Assembly: GCA_947084935.1 (NCBI GenBank)
Contig: CAMTUH010000001.1
Coordinates: 1-64,000 of the forward strand
Length of the DNA: 64,000 nt
Origin: CAMTUH01 sp947084935
Lineage (GTDB): Bacteria > Pseudomonadota > Gammaproteobacteria > Coxiellales > Coxiellaceae
Reading direction: 5' to 3'
The position numbers were made by a program, and so were the translations under genes. Below, in pieces: positions 41,996 to 50,960 of this stretch. A model generated the notes under the pieces. The model made no database searches. It was not told the DNA's origin and was given only the letters and a program-made list of their open reading frames with translations. Positions within the stretch are counted from its first letter, which is position 1. Each line of letters opens with the position of its first letter.

Positions 41996-42283
41996 ATGGC
42001 ACGAGTAACGGTTGAAGATTGTCTGAAAAATGTCGATAACCGCTTTGATTTAGTATTAAAAGCGGCAAAGCGGGCGCATGCTTTAGAGCTGGGTGCTGCG
42101 GATCCGATGGTTGAGATTGATAACGATAAACCAACGGTCATTGCCCTTCGTGAAATTGCGGCGGGTTACGATGTCACGAAAGTGGTTGAAAGCCATTCGA
42201 CAGAAGTCGACTCCTCTAAATCCAAAATGCCTTCTTCATTGGCAGATCGGGTGAGTTCGGATTTACACCTCGAAGATATTTAG
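41996..42283 (+). CDS. rpoZ: RNA polymerase omega subunit
   Basis: Omega helps beta' folding and in proteobacteria forms part of the ppGpp site 1. The 95-residue protein begins MARVTVEDCLKNVDNRFDLV and has VLKAAKRAHAL and KPTVIALREIAAG. These match the family in the first 70 residues; the C-terminal part is variable. It lies between gmk and spoT as in E. coli, but a repeat separates it from spoT. Confidence 0.96.
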   Translation: MARVTVEDCLKNVDNRFDLVLKAAKRAHALELGAADPMVEIDNDKPTVIALREIAAGYDVTKVVESHSTEVDSSKSKMPSSLADRVSSDLHLEDI

Positions 42284-42291
42284 GAGTGGCT

Positions 42292-42373
42292 GTAGCCTGG
42301 ATGAAGCCTCGCTGCGAGGCGCAATCCAGGAATCCCTGGGTTCCGCCCCGAAACGGAGCTGCACCCAGGCTAC
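42292..42373. repeat. TAGCC-type palindromic repeat (family C) between rpoZ and spoT
   Basis: The copy starts GTAGCCTGGATGAAGCC and ends GGAGCTGCACCCAGGCTAC. Inner hairpins are CTCGCTGCGAG and CCCCGAAACGGAG-like. Fourteen bases after its end comes GTAGCCTTGGAGG, which looks like the left edge of another copy and forms the spoT ribosome binding site. Confidence 0.85.
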
Positions 42374-42388
42374 GAATTAACGTAGCCT

Positions 42389-42402
42389 TGGAGGTCGCTT
42401 TG
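42389..42402 (+). promoter_or_regulatory. Repeat-derived ribosome binding site and TTG start of spoT
   Basis: TTGGAGG at 42388-42394 is followed five bases later by TTG at 42400, the best start for spoT. No ATG or GTG stands near in frame. The sequence before and including GGAGG matches the left edge (GTAGCCTTG) of family C repeats. Confidence 0.6.
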
Positions 42403-44529
42403 CGTCTTCTTAAAAAATTACGTCGCAAACTGAATTATTTAAACGACGAGCAGGTTGAATACGTTCATCAAGCTTACTTAATGGCGTTGTCGGCGCACCG
42501 TGGTCAAAAACGGCGAACGGGCGAACCGTACATCAGTCATCCGGTCGCGGTGGCGTGTGTACTCGCCGATCTGAAAATGGATTATCAAACGATTATCGCC
42601 GCTTTACTTCATGACGTTATCGAAGACACTCCTCTTGAAAGACAGCAGATTGCTGAGGTATTTGGTGAGCAGGTCGCTAATTTAGTCGATGGCGTGAGTA
42701 AATTAACGCAAATTGAATTCGTGAGTCGCGCTGAAGCGCAAGCAGAAAACTTTCGTAAAATGGTACTCGCGATGTCACACGACATTCGCGTTATCATCGT
42801 TAAGTTAGCTGATCGATTACACAATATGCGAACGTTGGAATCTTTGCATTCCCAGAAACGCCGCCGTATCGCACGAGAAACCCTAGACATCTTCGCTCCC
42901 ATCGCAAAACGACTGGGGATGCGTGATTTGTCGGTTGAATTGGAGGAGCTGGGATTTGCGACCTTGTACCCGTTGCGTTATCGGATTTTAAATGAGGCCG
43001 TGCGCAAAGCGCGAGGGAATCGTAAGAAAATTCTCGCATTAATTGAGAAAACCCTTCAAGAAGGATTGAGTCGAAGTCATTTAACTTCCTATACCATCGC
43101 CGGTCGCGAAAAACATCTGTACAGTATTTATAAGAAAATGCGGAACAAGCACATTCCTTTCGATGAAATCATGGACGTTTACGCGTTTCGAATTATTGTG
43201 GATGATATGGATTCGTGTTACCGCGCTTTGGGCGTGGTACACAGTTTGTTTAAACCCGTTCCCGAACGCTTTAAAGATTACATTGCCATTCCGAAAGCCA
43301 ATGGCTATCAGTCCCTGCATACGACTCTGTTCGGTCCTTACGGGTTACCCATTGAAGTGCAAATTCGTACGACGGATATGGATCGCATGGCCACGCAAGG
43401 TATTGCCGCGCATTGGATCTATAAAACCAGTGAAACTGAAACGCCAACCGAATCGCAGTTGCGCGCTGAAGCGTGGGTAAAAAATCTATTGGAATTACAG
43501 CAAAGTGCAGTGAATCCATTGGAATTTATTGAGAATGTTAAAATTAATTTATTTCCGGATGAAGTGTACGTATTTACTCCTAAGGGGGACATCATGGAGT
43601 TGCCGTCGGGTGCAACCGCGGTGGATTTTGCGTACGCGGTACACACCGATATTGGGAATAATTGCATCGCGACAAAAATTGATCGTCAATTGGCACCATT
43701 ATCCACACCCTTAACGAATGGGAAGACCGTTGAAGTAATTACTTCTCCCGGTGCACGTCCTAATCCAGCGTGGCTCGATTTTGTCGTCACCAGTAAAGCG
43801 CGCAGCGGAATTCGTCATTTCCTCAAAACGCAGCAACGAAGCGAATCGATTGCGCTGGGGAAACAATTATTGAAAAAAGCGTTATTGGTGCATTCGTTGT
43901 TAGTAAAAAAAATACCTCAGCGCGCTATCGATTTTGTATTAAAAGAAATGCAACTGAAATCCGTGGATGATTTATTCGAAGAAATTGGACTCGGGAATCG
44001 CGTGGCCGCGTTAGTCGCTCAACGGATTGCCGCGGTTCTCAAGGAGGCGCCCGCGGAAGAAGCCATTGCCGAACCGTCACGTGAAACTCCGCTCTTAATT
44101 AAAGGGACGGAAGGGGTGGTGGTGAACTTCGCAAGCTGTTGTCATCCCATTCCCGGCGACCCGATTGTGGGGGTGATTGATGTGGGTCGAGGTATCTTGG
44201 TTCATATGGAGCGTTGCCGTCGTATCTCAAAATTGCGGCGACACCCCGATCGGTTTATGCCATTGCGATGGTCGGATAAAGCTTCGGGGGAGTTTCCGGT
44301 GCTGATACGGGTTCAGGTTCTTAACGAACGTGGTATATTAGCGGTCTTGGCATTAGCCATTTCGGAAGCCGGTGTCAATATTGAGGACATCAACGTTGAA
44401 GAACGTGAAGGATCACATTATATGGTCATGTTTAAAATTATGGTACGTGATCGAAAACATCTGGCCGACGTATTAAGGCGTTTGCGCGAGATTAAGCAAG
44501 TTGTGAAGATTATACGCCGAACCGCTTAG
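42400..44529 (+). CDS. spoT: Bifunctional (p)ppGpp synthetase/hydrolase SpoT
   Basis: SpoT makes and degrades the alarmone (p)ppGpp. From the TTG at 42400 it has 709 residues, near the E. coli length. The HD hydrolase domain shows HDVIED at 71-76. The synthetase domain has FDEIMDVYAFRIIVDD and RFKDYIAIPKANGYQSLHT, the RxKD type of bifunctional enzymes. A TGS domain (FTPKGDIMELPSGATAVDF) and a C-terminal ACT domain follow. Earlier in-frame codons run through the upstream repeat and are unlikely to be translated. The start makes its expression sensitive to the repeat. Confidence 0.95.
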   Translation: MRLLKKLRRKLNYLNDEQVEYVHQAYLMALSAHRGQKRRTGEPYISHPVAVACVLADLKMDYQTIIAALLHDVIEDTPLERQQIAEVFGEQVANLVDGVSKLTQIEFVSRAEAQAENFRKMVLAMSHDIRVIIVKLADRLHNMRTLESLHSQKRRRIARETLDIFAPIAKRLGMRDLSVELEELGFATLYPLRYRILNEAVRKARGNRKKILALIEKTLQEGLSRSHLTSYTIAGREKHLYSIYKKMRNKHIPFDEIMDVYAFRIIVDDMDSCYRALGVVHSLFKPVPERFKDYIAIPKANGYQSLHTTLFGPYGLPIEVQIRTTDMDRMATQGIAAHWIYKTSETETPTESQLRAEAWVKNLLELQQSAVNPLEFIENVKINLFPDEVYVFTPKGDIMELPSGATAVDFAYAVHTDIGNNCIATKIDRQLAPLSTPLTNGKTVEVITSPGARPNPAWLDFVVTSKARSGIRHFLKTQQRSESIALGKQLLKKALLVHSLLVKKIPQRAIDFVLKEMQLKSVDDLFEEIGLGNRVAALVAQRIAAVLKEAPAEEAIAEPSRETPLLIKGTEGVVVNFASCCHPIPGDPIVGVIDVGRGILVHMERCRRISKLRRHPDRFMPLRWSDKASGEFPVLIRVQVLNERGILAVLALAISEAGVNIEDINVEEREGSHYMVMFKIMVRDRKHLADVLRRLREIKQVVKIIRRTA

Positions 44530-44540
44530 GGGGAGTGGCA

Positions 44541-44924
44541 ATGAAGCAAATTATTGGGACGAATAAAGCGCCTCGAGCCATTGGTGTTTATTCGCAAGGC
44601 ATTAAAGCAGGAAATACCGTTTATTTATCGGGACAGATTCCCTTGGTTCCTGAAACCATGAAAATGGTTGACGGCGATTTTAAAGCACGCGTACGTCAAG
44701 TTTTTAAAAATTTAACGGCTGTTGCGGAAGCGGCTGGTGGAAGTTTGGCGGAGATGGTTAAGTTAACCGTTTATCTCACCGACATGGAAACTTTCGCTGA
44801 GGTGAATGAAGTGATGAAAGAATTTTGTCAAGAACCCTATCCCGCGCGTAGCGTCGTTGCGGTTAAGCAATTACCCAAAGATGCAGTCGTCGAAATGGAT
44901 GCAGTGATCGTTTTGGGAGAGTAG
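44541..44924 (+). CDS. ridA: RidA family enamine/imine deaminase
   Basis: RidA proteins hydrolyse reactive enamines released by PLP enzymes. From the ATG at 44541 it has 127 residues; a GGGGGAG site stands upstream and a GTG two codons earlier is an alternative. The family signatures are GVYSQGIKAGNTVYLSGQIPL and the C-terminal YPARSVVAVKQLPKDAVVEMDA with the substrate-binding Arg. It takes the place of trmH between spoT and recG, as in some other gammaproteobacteria. Confidence 0.94.
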   Translation: MKQIIGTNKAPRAIGVYSQGIKAGNTVYLSGQIPLVPETMKMVDGDFKARVRQVFKNLTAVAEAAGGSLAEMVKLTVYLTDMETFAEVNEVMKEFCQEPYPARSVVAVKQLPKDAVVEMDAVIVLGE

Positions 44925-44930
44925 AAAACA

Positions 44931-47021
44931 TTGCTGACATTGCCCATCACGAAACTCAAGGGCGTTGGGCCGCGGACGCAGGAATTGCTGGCTCAGTTAA
45001 CGGTTTTCACCGTACAAGATTTATTGTTCCATTTACCGCTGCGTTATCAGGATCGAACACGAATCGCGCCGATTGGGTCGTTGCGCGAGGGCGATCAAGT
45101 ATTTGTTGAGGGACAAATCGAATCGGGCCACGTCGGTTACGGACGGCGGCGGCACTTGCTGTGTCGTCTGAGTGATCGTACCGGCCATATATTTCTGCGG
45201 TTTTATCATTTCAATCAATCACAACAAAAACCATTAACAACGCCGGGAACAACGTTGTCTTGTTACGGAACCGTTCGTCGTCATTACCGCGGTGGACTGG
45301 AAATGATTCATCCGGAATATCGCCTCATGAATGATTCAGATTTTACGGTGGTAGAAGATCGATTGACACCGATTTATTCGACCACAAAGGGATTGCAGCA
45401 GACGACGTTGAGAAAATTAATCCAGCAAGCCTTGGCGTTGTTGCTGCAATCGAACGCGATTCAGGAGTTATTGCCCGAGGAATTATTAAAACAATTTAAG
45501 TTGCCACCGTTGATTGCTGCATTGCAATACATTCATCAACCTCCAAAGTCAGCCAATACCGATGAATTACAACAAGGCCGACATCCTGCGCAACAACGAT
45601 TGATTGTTGAAGAACTGTTGACTCAACAGCTGGGCGTTCGGCTGTTTCGTGCGCAAGTACAGCGGCAAAAAGCATGGGTGGTAAAACCCGTTGCGCAATC
45701 CCACGTGGATTTTCAACAACGGTTGCGTTCGGCGTTACCGTTTCAATTAACGGCGGCGCAAGTACGCGTTATTTCCGAAATTAATAGCGATTTAGAAAAA
45801 CCGCATCCCATGTTGCGTTTGGTTCAGGGGGATGTGGGTTCAGGAAAGACAGTTGTTGCAGCAATCGCTATTGCGCGAACGATTGAATGCGGGTATCAAG
45901 CAGCTGTGATGGTGCCCACTGAATTATTAGCCGAACAACACCGAGCATCCCTGCAGCAGTGGTTCCAGCCGTTGGGCATTAACGTTGGTTGGTTGTCGGG
46001 AAGCGTGCCGCCGCACGTACGAGAAGAAACGATTCGCGCGATCGCAGACGGTCAGTATGGTGTGGTGGTGGGGACACACGCGCTGTTTCAAGATGACGTG
46101 AAATTCTGTAATTTGGCTTTAGTAGTGATTGACGAGCAACACCGATTCGGCGTCCATCAACGATTAGCCTTAAAGTCTAAAGGTGTGTTCGATGGGAATT
46201 ACCCGCACCAACTGATTATGACGGCAACACCCATTCCTCGAACGTTGGCGATGACGGCTTACGCCGATTTAGATATATCCGTCATTGATGAATTACCTCC
46301 TGGGCGAAAACCCGTAACGACGATACTCGTTACGAATGAGCGGCGCGACGAGGTGATTGAACGCATTAAAAATAATTGTGAGCAGGGTCGTCAAGCGTAC
46401 TGGGTGTGTACGCTCATTGAGGACTCTCTGGTTTTACAGTGTGAAACGGCAACGGCGACTTATGAAAATCTTCGAAAGAATTTGCCGAATGTTCGCGTGG
46501 GATTGATTCATGGTCGATTAAATAAGACGGAACGCGACAATACAATGGCAGCGTTTAAGCGGGGAGAAATTGATTTGCTGGTGGCGACAACGATCATTGA
46601 AGTCGGGGTGGATGTGCCGAATGCGAGTTTGATGGTCATTGAAAACTCGGAGCGATTTGGATTATCGCAAATCCATCAATTGCGTGGGCGTATTGGGCGA
46701 GGCAGTCATGAAAGTCATTGTGTTTTACTGTATCAAAAACCATTATCCCTGTTGGCAAAACAGCGGTTGAGTGTATTGCGGGAAACGCACGATGGCTTTT
46801 TGATTGCGCAAAAGGATTTGGAATTACGAGGGCCTGGAGAATTGTTGGGTGTGCGACAATCGGGTTTGTTGCAGTGGCGCGTTGCGGATTGGGCTCGTGA
46901 TCACTATTTGTTGCCCCGTGTTCAACAAGCAGCGGCATTGGTTGTTCATAAATATCCGGACATCATTGATCCCTTGTTGCAGCGATGGCTTAAACGACAC
47001 GCGGAGTATGCGGGGGTATGA
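44931..47021 (+). CDS. recG: ATP-dependent DNA helicase RecG
   Basis: RecG remodels stalled replication forks and branched DNA. The 696-residue protein starts at TTG six bases after ridA. The N-terminal wedge domain includes FTVQDLLFHLPLRYQDRTRI. Helicase motifs are GDVGSGKTVVAA (I), VVIDEQHRFGVHQR (II, DEQH), MTATPIPRTLAM (III), and RFGLSQIHQLRGRIGRG (VI). Length and motif order are normal. Confidence 0.96.
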   Translation: MLTLPITKLKGVGPRTQELLAQLTVFTVQDLLFHLPLRYQDRTRIAPIGSLREGDQVFVEGQIESGHVGYGRRRHLLCRLSDRTGHIFLRFYHFNQSQQKPLTTPGTTLSCYGTVRRHYRGGLEMIHPEYRLMNDSDFTVVEDRLTPIYSTTKGLQQTTLRKLIQQALALLLQSNAIQELLPEELLKQFKLPPLIAALQYIHQPPKSANTDELQQGRHPAQQRLIVEELLTQQLGVRLFRAQVQRQKAWVVKPVAQSHVDFQQRLRSALPFQLTAAQVRVISEINSDLEKPHPMLRLVQGDVGSGKTVVAAIAIARTIECGYQAAVMVPTELLAEQHRASLQQWFQPLGINVGWLSGSVPPHVREETIRAIADGQYGVVVGTHALFQDDVKFCNLALVVIDEQHRFGVHQRLALKSKGVFDGNYPHQLIMTATPIPRTLAMTAYADLDISVIDELPPGRKPVTTILVTNERRDEVIERIKNNCEQGRQAYWVCTLIEDSLVLQCETATATYENLRKNLPNVRVGLIHGRLNKTERDNTMAAFKRGEIDLLVATTIIEVGVDVPNASLMVIENSERFGLSQIHQLRGRIGRGSHESHCVLLYQKPLSLLAKQRLSVLRETHDGFLIAQKDLELRGPGELLGVRQSGLLQWRVADWARDHYLLPRVQQAAALVVHKYPDIIDPLLQRWLKRHAEYAGV

Positions 47022-47071
47022 AATACCATTTTTTTAGTCGAGAGCACTACTTTGAGGAAAAAAACAGATTC

Positions 47072-47246
47072 CGTCATCCTCCCGCGCAGGCGGTCTACTG
47101 AAGTTGAAAATGGCGCTGAAATATCACCGCCAAGACGGGGGGATCCAAATTGGAAATCTTAAGAAGAATTTCTTTTCAGGAATTCCTCCAAAATTTGAAT
47201 TTCCTTCCCTGAGTTTGGATCCCCGCCATCCATGGCGAGGACGACG
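47072..47246. repeat. Palindromic element after recG
   Basis: Ends read CGTCATCCTC and GAGGACGACG, a near match when inverted. Inner arms GGGGATCCAAA and TTTGGATCCCC enclose a centre with AAATTTGAATTT-like and AGAAGAATTTCTT hairpins. It resembles the nested element at 39427 in having a GTCATC-type edge. The 346-base gap from 47022 to 47367 contains only this element and the upstream region of the next gene. Confidence 0.7.
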
Positions 47247-47367
47247 AAGTTATACAGGTTGCTTAAGGTGGTGCCATTGCTCTTTTCAGTAGCAAGGACA
47301 ATAAACTGCTGTTAAAATCGCCACAACTGCACGCATATACCGTCGCCGTATAACAAAAGGAAATGTT

Positions 47368-48096
47368 ATGTCATTAAACAAAAATAAATTAATTATTTTT
47401 TTATTAGCCCTGAGTGGAATTTCGGTGGCTCATGCAGGAAATTACGACGAAAATTACGACGATGTTAAATACATTCCCGCTCCACCCGTTTATTCTGGAA
47501 TTTATATGGAAGCGGACGGCGGGATTGTGGCGCGTGATTGGGCAAGTAATATAGCGCATCAACGGTATATTTTCTTTGCACAGGGTGGTGGTGCGCCCCC
47601 CTTTGGTAACTTCAGCAACGGAAAAGATACGGCGACGGTTGGTTTTGTTTTCGGCTACCAATGGAGCCAGTACTTTGCCGTGGAAATCAGTTGGAATGGC
47701 TTGTGGAAGACGCAGTACTATACACCCGCTGGTGTTCCAGTGCTCGCGGGGGGCGTGATGGTGCACCGAACCCAAATTGCTTATCTCGCCATGAAATTTT
47801 CTTTTCCGATTTATGAGGGATTATACGTGTTCAGTAAGGTTGGTGCCGCCAACGTGAATATAACCACCGAATTTAATTTTGCCCTCGCTCGAGGATTGCC
47901 GGGGCGTGGCGATTATTGGACACCCACATTTGCCACGGGACTGCAGTATTATTTCAGTTGGGATTGGTATGTCAATCTTCAATACTTGCACGCGAATGGT
48001 TATGCGCGCCAGCCATTGGACGGTATTTTGCGTAAAGTACCCTCGCCGCATTCGGATATGTTTACATTGGGTGTTGGATATAAGTTCGCAATTTAG
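47368..48096 (+). CDS. Small outer-membrane barrel protein
   Basis: The 242-residue protein has a signal peptide (NKLIIFLLALSGISVAHA, cleavage after residue 23). Strands typical of OmpA/opacity-like barrels follow: SGIYMEADGGIVARDW, TATVGFVFGYQWSQYFAVEIS, and the end DMFTLGVGYKFAI. It is similar in plan and partly in sequence to the next gene (FYIEGNAG versus YMEADGG; MFAAGLQYYF versus TFATGLQYYF). The two are probably old duplicates. An AGGAAATG site precedes the start. Confidence 0.85.
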   Translation: MSLNKNKLIIFLLALSGISVAHAGNYDENYDDVKYIPAPPVYSGIYMEADGGIVARDWASNIAHQRYIFFAQGGGAPPFGNFSNGKDTATVGFVFGYQWSQYFAVEISWNGLWKTQYYTPAGVPVLAGGVMVHRTQIAYLAMKFSFPIYEGLYVFSKVGAANVNITTEFNFALARGLPGRGDYWTPTFATGLQYYFSWDWYVNLQYLHANGYARQPLDGILRKVPSPHSDMFTLGVGYKFAI

Positions 48097-48097
48097 C

Positions 48098-48124
48098 ACG
48101 AGTTTCGCAGTTTGCGAAACTCGT
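48098..48124 (+). terminator. Hairpin after the first barrel gene
   Basis: Twelve-base arms ACGAGTTTCGCA and TGCGAAACTCGT enclose a GTT loop, starting two bases after the stop codon. The following TTCTGG has no long T-run, so it may stabilise or only partly terminate the transcript. Confidence 0.5.
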
Positions 48125-48149
48125 TTCTGGTATGATTTCGCCGGCGGGA

Positions 48150-48179
48150 TTGCTTTTGAGAAGTAAGTAAGACTAAAAT
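48150..48179 (+). promoter_or_regulatory. Candidate promoter for the second barrel gene
   Basis: TTGCTT at 48150-48155 and TAAAAT at 48174-48179 are 18 bases apart. The -10 lies about 30 bases before the ATG. The -35 is imperfect. Confidence 0.4.
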
Positions 48180-48209
48180 TCCCCCTTATTGTTAGTGAAG
48201 GGGAATCAC

Positions 48210-48887
48210 ATGTCCGTTAAAAAATTAATAGCGCTGACTGTTGTTAGCGTTGCAAGTATAGCTACCGTCTCCGTAGGGTTAGCGGGTGAGCCTGAATATA
48301 CGCCGAGTTATACCGGATTTTATATTGAAGGTAACGCGGGTTATGTGTATCACCCGTGGTTAAATGACGTAACGACGTTTTTTGGAGCCGTCTATTCCAC
48401 TGGTTTTGTCACGGGCAATTCTCGTGGGAACGGCGGTTTTGCCGGTGGCGTTGATCTCGGTTATCAATTTAATGAATACGTATCCATCGAAGCGGGGTGG
48501 ATGTATTTAGCAAGAACGAGCGTTACCTTTGCGCCGGCGTTGGGCGGTGGAACGGTATCCGTTAATTCGGGATTGGCTTATGCGGCTTTCAAGGGCATGG
48601 CGCCAATTTACGAGAACACCTATATATTTGGTAAATTAGGCGGTGCTTATACGTACAATACATTTAGCTTAGGTATTCAGAGTTCTAACGGGGTAACCAA
48701 CGTCACGAACACGAACTTCTGGAATCCGATGTTCGCGGCGGGGCTGCAATATTATTTCACGCCGGAATGGTCGATTAACTTTCAATACGCGTACGTGCCC
48801 GGTTATCGACGATCTTCGGGAACCAAAACCATCGCTCCCGATTCACAGCTTATTACGGCAGGAATCGGTTATAAATTCTTGATGTGA
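48210..48887 (+). CDS. Small outer-membrane barrel protein, opacity-like
   Basis: The 225-residue protein starts MSVKKLIALTVVSVASIATV, a signal peptide cleaved near residue 24. Barrel strands follow: YTGFYIEGNAGYVYHPW, GGFAGGVDLGYQFNEYVSIEAGWMYL, and the end LITAGIGYKFLM. I chose the ATG with GGGGAA upstream over an earlier TTG. It resembles the gene before it. Four bases separate it from htpG, so the two may share a transcript. Confidence 0.85.
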   Translation: MSVKKLIALTVVSVASIATVSVGLAGEPEYTPSYTGFYIEGNAGYVYHPWLNDVTTFFGAVYSTGFVTGNSRGNGGFAGGVDLGYQFNEYVSIEAGWMYLARTSVTFAPALGGGTVSVNSGLAYAAFKGMAPIYENTYIFGKLGGAYTYNTFSLGIQSSNGVTNVTNTNFWNPMFAAGLQYYFTPEWSINFQYAYVPGYRRSSGTKTIAPDSQLITAGIGYKFLM

Positions 48888-48891
48888 CGTT

Positions 48892-50775
48892 ATGAACTCT
48901 GGAACCCAATCGGAAACGCTGTCGTTTGAGGCGGAAGTCAAACAGTTACTGCATTTAGTGGCGCATGCGCTGTACAGCAACAAAGAGATTTTTCTACGGG
49001 AATTAATTTCAAACTCCTCCGATGCGGCGGATAAACTTCGTTATGAAGCGCTTTCCAACCCCCATTTATACGAAGCAGACCCGGATTTAAAAATTTGGGT
49101 GGACGTTGATAAAGACCACCGTACCATCACGGTTCGCGATAATGGGATTGGTATGAGTCGTGAAGAAGCGATCGAAAACTTAGGTACGATCGCGAAGTCA
49201 GGGACTCGCGCTTTTCGTGAATTATTGACGGTAGATAAAGCGAAAGAATCTCAACTCATCGGGCAATTTGGCGTTGGATTTTATTCGGCATTTATCGTTG
49301 CGGATCACGTGGTGGTTCGAACACGCCGTGCGGGCATGAACCCCGATCAAGGTATTCAATGGGAATCCGATGGGCAGGGTGAATATACCATCAAGAATAT
49401 GACCAAACCCACTCGGGGAACGGAAGTCGTTTTACACATTAAAAAAGACCAGGAAGAGTTTTTAGATCCGCTGCGGTTGCGCAGCATCATCACGAAGTAT
49501 TCCGATCATATTTTATTGCCCATTGTAATGAAGAAAGCAGACGATAAAAAAAGCGAAGTCGAAGAAGAAATCGTCAATCGCGCAAACGCATTGTGGACAC
49601 TGCCAAAAAATGAAATCAAAGACGAAGACTATAAAGAATTGTATAAACACGTCGCGCACGATTTTGAGGACCCTTTAATTTGGGCTCACAATAAAGTCGA
49701 AGGAAAATTAGAATACACCAGTTTATTATTTATTCCAGCGCGTGCGCCGTTTGATTTATGGAATCGCGACGGGCAGCGCGGATTAAAATTATACGTCAAA
49801 CGCATTTTTATCATGGACGATGCCGAGCATTTTATGCCGATGTATCTGCGTTTTGTTAAAGGTATTGTGGACTCGAATGATTTGCCCTTGAATATTTCGC
49901 GGGAATTATTGCAATCCAATGAAACCATTGAAAAGATAAAATCGGGTTGCGTCAAGCGGGTTCTGAGTACGCTGGAAGAGTTAGCCGAGAAAGACCCTGA
50001 ACAGTACGCCAAATTTTGGCGAGAGTTTGGTTCTGTTTTAAAAGAAGGCCCTGCCGAAGACTTTGCCCATCGCGATCGAATCGCGCAATTGTTGCGGTTT
50101 GCTTCCACGCACGAAAATCGTGAAATACAAGACGTCTCTTTAAAAGATTATTTTGGCCGTATGAAATCGGATCAAACAAAGATTTATTACCTGATTGCAG
50201 ATACTTTTATTGCTGCGAAGAACAGTCCCTTGTTAGAAATATTTCGTCAGAAAGGAATTGAAGTTTTACTGTTGCACGATCGTGTGGATGAGTGGTTGGT
50301 GTCTCATTTAGCGGAATTTGAGGGGAAGCCGTTGCAATCCATTGCAAAAGGGAAATTGGATTTTGACGATGCGAAAAAAGAAGATAAATCCGAAAAAGAA
50401 AAAATTGAAAAGGATTTCAGCGACGTAATAAAACGCTTTAAAGAGGCATTGGGTGAAAAGGTAAAAGACGTTCGAGTTACACAACGATTAACGGACTCAC
50501 CCAGTTGCGTGGTATTCGATGAGTCGGACATGAGTGGTCATCTGCAACGATTATTGGCGCAAACGGGTCAAGAGATTGCGCCGGCGAAACCCGTTTTTGA
50601 AATCAATCCGAATCACGCGCTTATTCTTCGAATTAAAAACGAGTCTCACTCCGAGCATTTTAATAAGTGGGCGGATGTGTTGCTTAATCAAGCGTTGTTG
50701 GCCGAAGGGGAACAATTAAAAAATCCCGCAGAATTTGTAAAAAAATTGAACGAACTGTTGTTAAAGCCTTTCTAG
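48892..50775 (+). CDS. htpG: Chaperone HtpG (Hsp90 family)
   Basis: HtpG is the bacterial Hsp90, an ATP-driven dimeric chaperone. The 627-residue protein has the GHKL ATPase site with FLRELISNSSDAADKLRYEA near 35-54 and IADNG-type VRDNGIGMSREEAIENLGTI. The lid region reads GTIAKSGTRAF, and GQFGVGFYSAFIVAD follows. The middle domain has FIMDDAEHFMPMYLRFVKGIVDS and NISRELLQSN. No sigma-32-type promoter is seen in the four bases to the preceding gene. Confidence 0.97.
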   Translation: MNSGTQSETLSFEAEVKQLLHLVAHALYSNKEIFLRELISNSSDAADKLRYEALSNPHLYEADPDLKIWVDVDKDHRTITVRDNGIGMSREEAIENLGTIAKSGTRAFRELLTVDKAKESQLIGQFGVGFYSAFIVADHVVVRTRRAGMNPDQGIQWESDGQGEYTIKNMTKPTRGTEVVLHIKKDQEEFLDPLRLRSIITKYSDHILLPIVMKKADDKKSEVEEEIVNRANALWTLPKNEIKDEDYKELYKHVAHDFEDPLIWAHNKVEGKLEYTSLLFIPARAPFDLWNRDGQRGLKLYVKRIFIMDDAEHFMPMYLRFVKGIVDSNDLPLNISRELLQSNETIEKIKSGCVKRVLSTLEELAEKDPEQYAKFWREFGSVLKEGPAEDFAHRDRIAQLLRFASTHENREIQDVSLKDYFGRMKSDQTKIYYLIADTFIAAKNSPLLEIFRQKGIEVLLLHDRVDEWLVSHLAEFEGKPLQSIAKGKLDFDDAKKEDKSEKEKIEKDFSDVIKRFKEALGEKVKDVRVTQRLTDSPSCVVFDESDMSGHLQRLLAQTGQEIAPAKPVFEINPNHALILRIKNESHSEHFNKWADVLLNQALLAEGEQLKNPAEFVKKLNELLLKPF

Positions 50776-50832
50776 TTTGCTTAGTAATTAATCAAATCCC
50801 CCTTTATTCAATGATTTTATTGAATTAAGCTG

Positions 50833-50861
50833 TTGACAACTTAAAAACGCTTCTATATTCT
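50833..50861 (+). promoter_or_regulatory. Promoter of the P1-like porin gene
   Basis: A consensus TTGACA at 50833-50838 is followed after 17 bases by TATTCT (50856-50861); TATATT at 50854 is an alternative -10. The region between is AT-rich. The transcript would carry a leader of about 90 bases before the porin start. Confidence 0.75.
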
Positions 50862-50870
50862 TTGTCCTAT

Positions 50871-50921
50871 AGCTTTTTTTTAAAAAGCTAAAAAGTAAGC
50901 TTAGTTTTGAGCTTATTTTTT
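50871..50921 (+). promoter_or_regulatory. Leader hairpins of the porin gene, attenuator-like
   Basis: Two consecutive hairpins lie between promoter and start codon. The first is AGCTTTTT/AAAAAGCT at 50871-50890. The second pairs TAAGCT (50896-50901) with AGCTTA (50910-50915), extended by A-T pairs, and is followed by six T, the layout of an intrinsic terminator. The AGCTT of the first could also pair with the AAGCT of the second, which would give alternative folds. No short coding leader or binding protein is apparent. Confidence 0.45.
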
Positions 50922-50960
50922 GTGTTAAATTTAATTTTGTTGAAAAACGGAGAATTCGAA

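Noticed and set aside
42286..42399. N-terminal extension of SpoT of 38 codons
   Set aside because: It translates a palindromic repeat and has no counterpart in SpoT proteins; the TTG at 42400 has the better ribosome binding site.
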